64,000 bases of DNA, taken from assembly GCF_963678635.1 (NCBI RefSeq), contig NW_026970764.1, positions 1 to 64,000 on the forward strand, written 5' to 3'. This document shows, piece by piece, positions 23,388-34,056 of this stretch. Below the pieces are notes generated by a model. That model was not told where the DNA came from, ran no database searches, and saw only the letters and a program-made list of their open reading frames with translations. Position numbers and translations under genes: made by a program. The stretch comes from Symsagittifera roscoffensis. Its lineage: Eukaryota; Xenacoelomorpha; Acoela; Convolutidae. The stretch's first letter is position 1, and the number at the start of each line of letters is the position of its first letter.

Positions 23388-25030
23388 TGTAATTTTAGGG
23401 AATCTGCTCCAACTAGGAATTCCCTGATTTTTCAAATCAATGGGGGCCAAGATCCTTCAAGTAACCGCCTACAAATTTTTTTTGTGTTTTGGCTCTTTTA
23501 TATTCTTCTGTAAAAGTTGCTACCCCGCGTAAATCTCTTCCTCTTTTCGATGTTACTGTCACTTCTTCTTAAAGTCAATTCAACAGGCATGGACAAAATA
23601 AGCCCACAGAGCTACATTCAATCACTACACGTAACACGTAAAGTATATCAGGTTAATGGATTTAGCAAGAAAGGACAAAATATTTTGCTAGAGCTCGTAA
23701 TTAGAAATTAACTCTGGTTTAATAATATAACAATCTCACAGTTCAATTTAAGATGGGTTCTCCTAACTCGGTTGTCTCTTAAGCAACCCACGATTCCAAT
23801 CTCTCAATTTAACCGTTTTCTCAAGCTTCTAGAAATGGTTTCCACTTCGATCCGCACCCAGATCCAAGATTAACAGTCAGGCTACACAAGCACTTATTGT
23901 TAATCTCTCAAAACTTACGATCGGAACCGTCAACTTCTCTCGGTTTTTGTTAGTTTTTTTTTCTTTTCTAAAAGCCGCGTACCAATCCCCCACAGGTGTG
24001 TCTACCTGTACAACGGTATATTTAATATCTCCCCTCCCATATAAGTCCCGACATTCACTGCGGTGCATTCCACGTTCGTCCTGTAAACTAAAGATTCACT
24101 TAGGTACACCAGTTGCAAAGGCTTATCTCCCAGTGGATATTCAGATCGCTTCAAGTAAGTACTACGTTCAGATGAACCACAGCTAAAGTTCGCGTTTATG
24201 TGGCAGCAACCCCAAGGTTTTTTTGATTTATCCCACACATGTTCCAAGGGTCATTTAAGGGTCCGCATGAGGTAATCAGAGGTCACGCAAAAGTGAAAGA
24301 GTTCGGATCCGGGTGGGGGCTCACGTGCCAAGATCCATCCATACCCGATTAATACCTCCCGAGCTATCACTTCTCAAAGGCTCATTAACACCTTTTGTGA
24401 GGATTGGCTATTAGCACCGGAAAGAGCCAACGGAGAGGGTTTGTTTGCTGGACGTCTTTTTCCGGGTCTTTGGTCTACCACACATTAACGTCATAAAGTG
24501 AAAATGCCCTCGCTCTTTACTTTCCGCAAATTGCTTATTTCCCCAGTGCTAATAACTTCTGGTCGGACCATCGGGTTCGGTCCAAACTCAAACGCCATGC
24601 TTGTCTTACCAGTGCCTACCAACCCTCCAAATTTTCGATTCCTAGGGTCACCAGGGGTCAAGAAATAGCTTCCGGTACTCAAAAGGGGCTTATTTTCACT
24701 GGCCTTAAAACCGGAAGTAGGGGTCCGAAGGGTCTGGTACTTCAAACTTAAGCTTCCCTCATCTAGGGCTTCCATATAATAAATTTTGGAGTCGCTCACT
24801 TTGCTAGGTACCGAATTCCAATAGGGCGATTTGCACTTCCGGGAACCGTTATCACTCGGCCCCAGGGGGTCCCCCGGAGGTCCCCCGGGTCCACGGTTTT
24901 GCATGCCCGGGTCAAATCATCTCTAGTATCCTTTCTGTGAATTTCACAATGATCCGACCAGTGGTTCCAAATTACGGGAGATAGGAGTTAGCACATTCTA
25001 TCTCCCTCCAGTTTTGCTCCAAAGACGGGA
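23388..25030. other. GC-richer block, possible 5' LTR and unassigned sequence
   Basis: Lies immediately outside the primer-binding-like site, so the nearest part could be the 5' LTR of the gag-protease remnant; no second copy exists in the window to confirm it. At 24491-24904 a 137-residue minus-strand frame starts with MQNRGPGGPPGDPLG and includes GGLVGTGKTS. It overlaps a G/C-rich repeat-like stretch (CCCGGAGGTCCCCCGGG near 24870) and matches no family known to me. No gene called. Confidence 0.3.
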
Positions 25031-25400
25031 CTAATTCCTCAGAGCTTGGGCTATTTTGAGCTATTTTGAGCAAATGGAATCAGAAACATGTTTTTTTTTC
25101 TTTTCTGCTGAACTAGCAAAAAATTAGTAAAATAAAAATCGCACATTAACAAAAGCCGTGAAGTCAAAATTGCACAAACTGTTGAACTCTGAAAAATACG
25201 CTATATAAACTAGCTGAAAAACAACCCAGTTCGTTCTCTCATAGCGTCTATAGGCAAACTGCCGCAGTAATTTCTATTCCAATACTGAGTCTTTTTAAAT
25301 TCTTTTTCTAAAGCCATTAAGCCGAGAGGACCCTTTCTTCCTAGCACGTTTTTTGTCCGACGTATATGGTTAACTGTTTGCGGGCGACATCTACTCTTTA

Positions 25401-28400
25401 TCATTCTCTAACCTCTGTGTGTCGGAGATGAAAAACTGGATAGTGCTCGGAATCCGAATTTACGACCTCCCCATTCGGCGGTTGCTCGAGGAAGTTAGAT
25501 CTGCACTGGATCACAGCAGGTAGCAGAACCCTCACCTTCCCCAGCCCCCGGAGATCCAGCGCCGCCAGTCTGTTGAAGGTCACTTTCGAAAAGTCCAACA
25601 TAGCAGGTGTACTACAAAAAAACTAGCCACATCACCGGAATTTTAATTTTGTTTTTCTTTTAAACCGAAATGATTTGAAATGTACTTTGTAAAACACTTG
25701 TGTTCTCCGTGTGGTCGGTTGAGGTCAACCTAAAATGCATTTTATTGATATACATTGATTGCAAGGACGGATCAATGGTTTTCTTGAGGGGAGCTAATTT
25801 CAAAAAAAATTTTCGATTTTTTTTTACCTTTTTTGTTTTCGTTTGGTTAATTTTGACTCGCCAACCTCATCAAAACATTTACAAAATCAAGTCATTTTGA
25901 AAAAAAACTGCGACGCAAGCAATTGTTTGAAAAATGGGTCGCCAACGATGTTCTAGGCATTTTTTGGAGAGTATTACCCAAGAACTAAATATTTTGCAGC
26001 GCGCGCTTCGCTCAGAGCTAGTAATTTGTGCGCCTAAGGCGCCTTTAGACAAAATTAGGGTCGATCGGCCAAAAAGAACATGGAGACGGTCAATCTGTCG
26101 TGCATTGCAGTATTTTAATCATACCTTTATAAAAATTGCTATTTATTATAACTGGTACTCATTCTATGACCTTGATACTTTGATAACGAATCAAACGTGA
26201 AAGGAATACTTTCATTTTGGCAAAACCATACGGTGGACCCACCAATCCCTGGGAGGAGTGGAGCGATCTATTCCAACTGGCAGTAATCGCAAAGGAAAAC
26301 ATCGATATAGATAACCTTCTAAACCCGACAGAACGATGCCACCCACCACTGGAAAATCCACCGGAGGGCGAAACGGGAACCTCAAAAACTGACCCGTTTG
26401 GAAAAGAATATCCGTGAACAAAAGAGATAAAAAGATGAAGAGACAGCTTCGATAAAATCGGAAACGAAAAAATGTAATGGCATGAGATTTGAAGAAGCTG
26501 ACAAAAAACTCCGATCTATCCTTTATTTAGCCCTCGGAAACGAAGGAAAGAAAATCTTCGGCCAAAAATTTACGCGATTCAAAATCCTTCAAATTACTTT
26601 CAAGGAGTTCTGGAAAAATCTGTCAATAGCATTCGTGAGGAAAACCAACATTACATTCGAAAGACACAAGCTATTGAACAGAAAACAGAGAGATAAAAAT
26701 TGTTGGAGCAATTTTGGGGAGCCCTCGCAGAAATGGCAAAGAAATGCGATATATCCGCAGAAGAAGACGAATAGATACGAGATATTTTCATCAATAATAT
26801 GAAAAACACAGATATCCAACGGAAACTCCTTACAGGAACTCTCGCACCTCTAGAAGCACTAAACGTGCGCCTAATCGACCAAAAAGGATTAACGAACCAC
26901 ATGAAAATGACAAACAATTTTATATCCAACGGATTTTCTTTAAACAAACCTTTTAATCATTTTAATGTAAGAAGCGAACCAACTTTAAACGTCAAACGGA
27001 GTAAAACTTGTATGAAATGCGCCTTTTTTTTCAAAAGAAAATCTAGTGGTGTGCCCAGCAAAGGACACAACCTGTATATCTTGTAAATATCGTGTACCTT
27101 TCACCAGACTATGTAAATCCCGCTGTAAAAATGTAAATAAAGTAGATAGTCAACTTATAAATAATACAGATTGTAATTATCCTTTGGAACAACCGGATGT
27201 AAATAACGATCGTGCAAATAGAAATTACTAAGGAGTAATCAACGCATGGTCAGAATCCGGACAGAGCGACAATGACGATTACTCTAAATTAAAAGTGACA
27301 ACTATTTACGACAACCAAGGAAAAGAACTCGAGAAATTATTAAACATTGGACTAGGAAAATAAAACCAAGTAATTCGCAATATTCAAGTTGACTCAGCCA
27401 GTCCTCTGAGTTTCCTCAAGCAAAATGTCCTTTACGAATTAAAGTTACGAGATCCCTACTCGAAAATCTATCCGGTGGATTGATCGACGAAAGATTTATA
27501 TTGTGGATTCACAGACAACGCAATTAACATCACTGGAAAGTCAATTCTATCTATTTTCTCGAACGGATAGTCTCACAGCCAGTGCCATTTTTTTCTGACA
27601 GAGGGCCAAGAGAGGAATATCCTTGGAAAAGATAGTTTGCCAAAAGTGGGAATCGAATTATCTCAGAAGCACTTCCCACACTACCTAAACACGAGAACTT
27701 GTAAGTCCATTAATCTATTTTGTCCAACCGACAAAGAAAAAGAAAAAGAAATTATAAGCATTACTTTAAAACTCTTTTTCCTTCGGAGTGGAAAAATTAA
27801 AAATCAGACAAAAATCGTCCATTTACACGAACCACTAAGACCAATACAACTAAAAGTTAGATTTGTCTCCTTACATTTACTCGAGACGGTAAAAGCAGAA
27901 TCAAACCGACTCAAATCAGAAAGACTCATCAAAAAATTAGAAAATTGCAAGGAGGATAGATTTATTAGTCCAATCGTTACCATCTGCAAAAAAAACAAAT
28001 ACCAAACGCCTAATAAACACGAATTAGTTGATAAAGTTGCCTCACAAATCTCAAACGACTCCATCGGAGAAGTTTGGTTTACCAATCTAGACTTGAAGAA
28101 TGCCTATAGTCAACTTTCTTTGGACAACTTTACCAACAGTCAGTGCAATTTAAGCTTGATAGGTGGAGACACAACCGGCACATATCAATTCTTAACAAGC
28201 TTTTACGGACTTGGCGATATGACAAACGAATTTCAGAGAGTCATGGATTCAACAATCGTCGGAAACATTCCTTGTACAAATTGTTACCTGGACGACATTT
28301 TAGTTGCTTTCAAAGCAAGTTTTTCAGAACATAAAAATATTGTTCACTAAATTTTATCAATTTTAGACGATAACAATTCACACGATTCAATAGACGATTC

Positions 28401-31400
28401 AAATTGTCAAAATGTAAATTCATTCAAAAAAAATGATTGGCTTGGATTTAAAATATCTAAATCAGGAATTGCCCCTCCAATCGATAAAACAAGGCCATTA
28501 AAGACAATCCAGTTCCGAAAAACTTAAAGAAACTAAGTTCATTCTTTGATTCAACAAATCAATATATTAAATTGGTCCCAAACATAGCATCCCTCGGAAG
28601 TCCCTTAAGACTTTTACTAAACAAGAAGTCAATTTTTTTTTAATCGAAGAACATACAAAGACATTCGAGAAGATAAAACTAGAAACATTCGATCTTAATG
28701 AAAGGACACATTTCCACGCTAAGCAAAACACGAGAGTAAAACACAGATGCATCACATAATGGACTTGGTGCTTCCCTAGAACAGCTCCACGGGAACAGCT
28801 GGAGAACAGTTTCTTTCGCTTCAAGTTTTTTAAACCTACACAAATTCAAATAATCCAGAAATGAGTTTGAACTTTTGGGAGTTGTTTGGGCGGTCGAACA
28901 TTATAAGAATTACTTTACTGCTCGGAATTTGAAATTATTACGGATCACAAAGCCCTCCTTTCTGCACTCTCAACTAATTGTGGAAATAAAACATATCATA
29001 GTCGCCTAACAAAATGGGTTGATCGGCTTTTACCTTTTAATTTTACAATAAAACACTTAGCAGGGAAAGACATGAGTTTAACCGACTTAATTTCAAGATC
29101 TCCCTCAGAAAAAGCACTTTCCCCTTCACATAACGACGGATAACGGAAAATTGATATGTAACGCTATCGGTTCAAAATTGGAAAATTCTAATTACGCAAG
29201 GTTACGTAATTATGTTATCACTTCAGTCCTTAACTTAATTAACTCGACTTTCTTCCAATTTGCAATCTGAAACATGTTAGAACTGAACTTTGTAATTCTA
29301 CATATTTTCCTTCGGATTTTTTGAATATTGATTCCACAAAAATTTATTTATCAAATTCTGGAATTTTATAATTTTTTATTCTTAGTCGTAGTTTAATTAT
29401 TATTCCACAGGATCTTAAAGTTGTAAATACAGTAAAATGGTCCAATAATCAAATTGTAATTAACCCATCTACTTCCGTTATTCAAGTCACAGTCGAATTT
29501 CCCATCTTATCTGAACACAAAAAACTAGTGACTAAAAATCGTGACAATTTGAAGCTGCCGGAACACCCTTTGGACTTAAACACGTTAGTCATTAGCAAAT
29601 TGGTAGCCCTATTAACAAAGGAAGACCCAATGTTAAATCTCATCATCAAATTCCTCCAAAATAAAGTAGATAAGGTTAATGCGAATTCTCATTATTTAAA
29701 CCAATTCATTGAAGAGCTTCACGAATCCGACGGATTATTTTACATGCATGGAAAACTCCTAATCCTCTTTACCTTAGGAGACGCGGTCATGAAGACTTTA
29801 CTTGAAGCTGATCCAGGTTAATTTGGAAAGAAGTATCTAGCACAGTATATATGGGGGCCTCACATAAACCGTCAAACCTACTTCCAAGGGATAAATTGTT
29901 CACAATGCACACAAACTGGCGAAAATACAAAAAGCATTATCCCTAGTACTCAAATCAGCCAATTACCGCCATTATCCGAACTTAATGAGGAAATAAATTT
30001 CAATTTTGCTGGCCCATTGGATTCCAGTTGGGGAAAAATAAATACCTTTTATTATGCATCGACAGATTTTTGAAATTTTCATCGGCTGAGATAACATCTT
30101 GCACCTCTTCAAACACAGCAGTCGAACTTCTTCAGGATTTTTTTTACCTGCCTGGCAATCCAATTTCTATCCGTTGATCACACTTCCTGTTTTACTAGTC
30201 AGGATTTTAAATTATTTTGCGATTCTAATAACATTAAATTAATATTTTGTACAGTTGGCCACCATCGCTCTAACGGTCTTGTAGAAAAACTTGTACATAC
30301 TGTAAAAATTAAATTATTAGCAACGGCATTTGAACACTGAAAACTTATTTTACAAAAAGCTGTCTCAAAAAATATATGGAATCTTCGGTCTTCTTTTCAA
30401 TCAAAAATAAAATGCTCACCCTTTGAAATACATTCAGAAGAAAACCTAATACGATCTGGAAACAACTGGCTTCTAAGAATTTATCCGATGGAATTTCAGT
30501 CAAAGGGAAACTCATCTTATGCAAAGGACGGGCATTAGACTGGAAATCAGACGACAGGGTCGAGGATGGATACATGGACACCATGAACCAAAAGAAAAAC
30601 CAGTCACCATTGGAGAGAATGTACGAGTCGGACTATCCCTCACTTTCAAAGCCTTCTTCATTATGTTTACCCCTGCAAAGTCCTTTCAAAGGTAAAATAC
30701 TCCGGAAAAATAAGGAAAGCATAAATGGAAACCCTTTCTAAAAAGAGCTCAACCAGAAAATTAAAAACGCATCGAAAACTACGGAAGAACTATCCGACGG
30801 AAAAATCATCAGAAAATCTGACATCGCAATTACGAAATCAAATTCATCCACTACACGGTTTTTCAGAGGAAATATCTCTTTTCCATTTTTTCCTAGCCCT
30901 GATTTTGAAGAACGTTCAAAGCGGACTACCAAAGCCAAACCCCAACATACGAGGAAAACCGGACCGAAGACTAGATTACAGACGGAGTTAGCTACATCAG
31001 ACAACAACACAAGGACGAGAATGTCTAACTCCTCGACCAAGCCCGCCAAAAGCTGACAAACACGCAATAAAGTACAAACATCAAACAAAGGTTACTTAGC
31101 ATGTGATGAATCAATGATGATTCCGTCTCGGACACATCAGATATTAGCGATTGGGAGTGGATCGCGGGAGCTTTCTCTTGCAGTGATGTGATTAGAGAAC
31201 ATATTATTTTGGATAATATTAGTCAACAAGAACCCTCTATCCCTTCTCCAGACCCTAAAAAAACTCAGAGTAACATAAAAACTGCGACTTTTGAGGGCCG
31301 AACCCCATCTTCTGATCCGCTGGATTGTCCGATCAAACCCACTCAACCTAACAACTCCCATCAGAATCTGAGACCAAGCATTTGTCGGATATACGGGAGA

Positions 31401-32346
31401 TATCAGAGAGGAACACATATGTCGACTTCCCAATCTACGAGATTTTTGATTCCTCGGACGATAGTACAGCTGCCCAAGAACTTTGTACGGAGGAAAACAC
31501 TACCACCGGTAATGAAATTAAACTCCGACGCTCAAGCCGAAAGGCAGGACCTTCCCAAATTTATGGTAAAAGGGTGTTCATAGATATTATAGATAGCAAA
31601 GACGACCAGCCTGGTTCAGCATCAAACCCGATTCTAGTAGATAGTAACGAACAAACAGTTTCTGACAGAACAATTTAAGCTTCAATTCCTTCGGATAAGG
31701 ACTTTCGGATAATCAAAACATTTACAAAATCACGTCATTTTGAAAAAAAAGTTTCTGCGAAGTAAGCAATTGTTTGAAAATGGGCCACCAACAATGTTCT
31801 AAGGCATTTTTGGAGAGTATTACCCAAGAACTAATTATTTTGCAGCGCGCGCTTTGCTCAGAACTAGTATATTGTGCGCCTAAGGCGCCTTTAGACAAAT
31901 TTAGGGTCGGTCAGCCAAAAAAGAACATGGAGACGGTCAATATGTTGTGCATTGCAGTATTTTAATCATACCTTTATAAATAATGGCATTTATTATAACT
32001 GGTACTCATTCTATGGCCTTGATACGTTAATTCTCTCAGTCGGAGAGGACGCTCTTTCACTTTTTATTGTTTTAACTTTGCGATTAATTCCTTTTTAACC
32101 AACATTTTTTTTTAAGTTTCGTAATCGAGAGTTAAACTATAGTCTTAGGTTACCTGTTGGTGAAACAGTCTATGATAGCAATGCTCTCTGCATTTTCGGC
32201 CACTCTGGTAATCACAGTTTGCACTTGGCTGACCTCCACGAAGTCCAGTCGCTTCAGAGTCAGATGATCAACTTTCAACTTCATCTTTTCAACATGGTCC
32301 AGAATGTCCACAATCTGGTTGAACGGCAGATACTGCAGCTTCAGAT
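25401..32346 (-). CDS. Host gene of unknown function, two internal exons
   Basis: Exon 32154-32346 is bounded by ctattttag on its 5' side and CAACAG|gtaacc on its 3' side, and encodes LKLQYLPFNQIVDILDHVEK and on to IIDCFTN. It ends in phase 2. Exon 25536-25611, after tttttttgtag, continues in exactly that phase (S-TPAMLDFSKVTFNRLAALDL) and could end at AAG|gtgagg or read through to a stop at 25401. The alternating Leu pattern (LKLQYL, LTLKRLDF, LAALDLRGLG) looks like leucine-rich-repeat or F-box-associated repeats, as in substrate-recognition proteins; this is a guess from pattern. The joining intron of about 6.5 kb is nearly filled by an LTR retroelement in the opposite orientation. Upstream exons would lie to the right and were not found. 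Confidence 0.6.
25612..25868 (-). other. Intron sequence left of the gypsy insertion
   Basis: Remaining intron of the minus-strand host gene between its acceptor and the left LTR. T-rich on the plus strand, so A-rich in gene sense except for the acceptor tract. Nothing else seen. Confidence 0.5.
25869..26183 (+). repeat. Left (5') LTR of the gypsy element
   Basis: Matches 31712-32029 along its length; both begin ATCAAAACATTTACAAAATC and run to CTTGATAC. The exact edges are uncertain because the ends are not the common TG..CA and no target duplication could be fixed. Contains GCGCGCGCTT and TGCGCCTAAGGCGCCTTTAG, a palindromic GGCGCC-type core. Confidence 0.85.
26217..27230 (+). pseudogene. 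Gag-like region of the gypsy element
   Basis: An open segment at 26217-26417 reads AKPYGGPTNPWEEWSDLFQL, then an acidic and Pro-rich stretch. Further segments at 26482-26802 (FEEADKKLRSILYLALGNEG, a capsid-like helix pattern) and 27000-27120 (Cys-containing, CMKC, CISCKYR) follow in order, consistent with capsid and a cysteine-bearing nucleocapsid part. Broken. Confidence 0.6.
27637..28560 (+). pseudogene. Reverse transcriptase of the gypsy element
   Basis: The open segment 27637-28350 carries RLIKKLENCKEDRFISPIV, WFTNLDLKNAYSQLSLD (the conserved D-L-x-x-A-Y-x-Q-L block), FLTSFYGLGDMTNEFQRVMD and the catalytic NCYLDDILVA. Sequence order and spacing are those of Ty3/gypsy reverse transcriptase. 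The thumb region continues to about 28560. Broken. Confidence 0.85.
28690..29140 (+). pseudogene. RNase H region of the gypsy element
   Basis: Around 28925-29130 the plus strand encodes FEIITDHKALLSALST, RLTKWVDRLLPFNFTIKHLA and GKDMSLTDLISRSP. These are the TDHKAL and carboxy-terminal D-x-L-S-R blocks of gypsy RNase H. Upstream pieces near 28740 keep the DASHNGLGAxLEQ-type pattern only weakly. Broken. Confidence 0.75.
29528..30330 (+). pseudogene. Integrase of the gypsy element
   Basis: The segment 29528-29821 ends with the region before the zinc-binding domain, and CSQCTQTGENTK at about 29899 is the CxxC end of that domain. The catalytic core is visible as NFNFAGPLDSSWGKNKYLL (first Asp), VDHTSCFTSQDF (second Asp) and GHHRSNGLVEKLVHTVK (Glu). 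Order and spacing fit a DDE retroviral integrase. Broken. Confidence 0.8.
31188..31678 (+). pseudogene. Carboxy-terminal tail of the gypsy polyprotein
   Basis: The frame 31382-31678 ends with an acidic region, then LRRSSRKAGPSQIYGKRVFI. A basic RRSSR-type motif followed by proline and tyrosine is common at the end of gypsy integrases. It stops 30 bases before the right LTR, the expected place. Confidence 0.55.
31712..32029 (+). repeat. Right (3') LTR of the gypsy element
   Basis: Direct copy of the left LTR at 25869-26183 with substitutions and short indels spread evenly, about 8-10%. The purine-containing stretch AAGGACTTTCGGATA just before it is a weak polypurine-tract candidate. Confidence 0.85.
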
Positions 32347-32519
32347 CTAAAATAGTCGGTTGATTGAAAAACTTTAATATTATACCAACCACTGGTTTTC
32401 CGGGAGGCGCAGCGCGGTTGGAGGGACCGTTTTTTGTTCTTTCAATTCCTTTGGGTTCCCACTCTTCTATTTTGTACAAGAGGCGTTTAGTAAAGCAAAA
32501 TCAAAACTTTCAAAGATTT

Positions 32520-33099
32520 CATTACGAGGCCAAACTGTGCATTTTGTGCATTGTAAGCGGATTCCGCAACAGGCAAAAATCAAATTTGTCGCGGAATCCG
32601 CAGCATCGCTATTTTTTTCTCTACTGTTTCGGATTCCACGGACAAATAGCTAAAACAATGTGTTGCCCAAAATTGCTCCAAAATGTGTGGAATCCGAACC
32701 AGTTTGTGGAAACCATGAACAAATAATAGTATATGTGTTTAGCTGTTGCAGAATCGGCAACTGTAAGCGGAAACCGCAAAAAAGCAGAATCCACAAATTG
32801 TGAGCGGATTCCGCAAACTGTAAGCGGAATCCGCAAATTTTTAGCGAAATCCGCATAAGTTTGCGGAATCCACTTACATTTGCAGAATCCACTCACATTT
32901 GCGGAATCCGCAACAACTACCTATATTCGCTCGTTGCGAAATCCGCAACAAAATCAATGTGCCAAAATTTACGTTACAGCTATTTGTAAGTGGAATCCAC
33001 TTAAATTTTGGAACATGTTTAAAGACTTGTCTCTGGAATCCAAGAACATACAGACCCAAAATTGTGCGCCTATCCAGTGCACACTTTGGCCTCGTAATG
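32520..33099 (+). mobile_element. GCGGAATCCGC-rich inverted-repeat element, copy 1
   Basis: Left end CATTACGAGGCCAAACTGTG; the right end is its reverse complement (CACACTTTGGCCTCGTAATG) with one change. Between them lie more than ten spaced copies of GCGGAATCCGC, GCGGATTCCGC and close variants. The motif is a palindrome except for its central base, so the strand can fold in many registers. No reading frame is credible. Target duplication not established. Other copies: 34654-34890, 35789-36428, 42858-43039, 43203-43440 and 48420-49268. Confidence 0.75.
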
Positions 33100-33450
33100 T
33101 TCTCGAAAACGCCATTTTCTTCCAAAAACGGCGAAGAAATTATTGCAAAACAAGGTCAATCTATAACTTCTTCAATAATTTGATATGGTAGATATCAGGA
33201 AGACGACGACAATTTTTCAAAACGTTATCCGCAAAAATTGCTGAGCTCGACTCAGAGAGCCACTATCTAGACATGATTACAAGGCCTTCCAATGTTGTAA
33301 AATTGGTGAAATTTTGACAGTACGATTATCCTACCTCTCAGAAAGATGTTGCTAGGTTATAATTAAGATGATGTACCCGCACTCAGTAAAAAGAGAAAAT
33401 AATTGATTATAATGGATTTTTATTGTCAGTCTCAATATTTTTCATAACAA
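33100..33450. other. No gene seen; AT-rich spacer up to the gap
   Basis: No supported gene. The end, 33400-33420 (ATTGATTATAATGGATTTTT), is complementary to sequence just right of the gap (ATTATAATCCATTTTTAATC at 33679), so the gap sits inside an inverted-repeat region. Confidence 0.5.
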
Positions 33451-33650
33451 NNNNNNNNNNNNNNNNNNNNNNNNNNNNNNNNNNNNNNNNNNNNNNNNNN
33501 NNNNNNNNNNNNNNNNNNNNNNNNNNNNNNNNNNNNNNNNNNNNNNNNNNNNNNNNNNNNNNNNNNNNNNNNNNNNNNNNNNNNNNNNNNNNNNNNNNNN
33601 NNNNNNNNNNNNNNNNNNNNNNNNNNNNNNNNNNNNNNNNNNNNNNNNNN
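33451..33650. other. Assembly gap (200 N)
   Basis: Exactly 200 undetermined bases, probably a gap of nominal size. Apparent frames crossing it are artefacts. Confidence 0.99.
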
Positions 33651-34056
33651 GGATTTTATTGATAAGAAAAATAGTTTCATTATAATCCATTTTTAATCGA
33701 TTATAATCGATTATTATCAAAATTTATTGAGACAGACCACGAAAATTCAATATAATCGATTATTATCCATGGAACTCCGGTGCGGGTTGCCATTCATGCC
33801 AGAAAAATGTATATTTTAGGAACCGTACGAATGTTTTTTTGGGTTTATCATTTCAGACTGCAGAACACCTCATAACAATTAGAATGTTTCATGCAAATTC
33901 TATCATTTTTCAATGATTGAACGTTATTTATATAAACATTCATTAATAACTTTTTAAACCTTTTTTATTTATGCAAGCATTCATTAATAACTTTTTAAAC
34001 TGAAGAAAAACTTTGATGTTTTAATATTAACTATCTTTTTTTTGTTCTTGTTTCAG
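33651..34056. other. AT-rich spacer or intron upstream of the plus-strand gene
   Basis: Contains repeated TAATCGATTAT-type motifs (33693-33770). ATTCATTAATAACTTTTTAAAC occurs twice near 33940 and 33980, the copies separated by about 40 bases. It ends in the polypyrimidine tract and acceptor of the exon at 34057, so at least its right part is intron. Confidence 0.5.

Larger units (their letters stand above)
25869..32029 (+). mobile_element. LTR-flanked Ty3/gypsy element, broken, inside a host intron
   Basis: Element of about 6.16 kb with direct terminal repeats at 25869-26183 and 31712-32029. Plus-strand order: gag-like (26.2-27.2 kb), reverse transcriptase (27.6-28.5 kb), RNase H (28.7-29.1 kb), integrase (29.5-30.3 kb) and a basic carboxy tail (31.2-31.7 kb), the Ty3/gypsy order. 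The two LTRs differ by roughly 8-10% by eye, so insertion is not recent. The coding region has well over ten breaks and cannot be active. It sits antisense within the intron of the host gene whose exons are at 25536-25611 and 32154-32346. No envelope recognised. Confidence 0.85.

Noticed and set aside
24491-24904. Walker A-like GLVGTGKTS in the minus-strand frame, suggesting an ATPase
   Set aside because: A lone eight-residue match with no Walker B or surrounding fold, in a GC-rich repeat-like block; chance is the simpler reading.
33423-33720. Frames crossing the N stretch
   Set aside because: Artefacts of undetermined bases.
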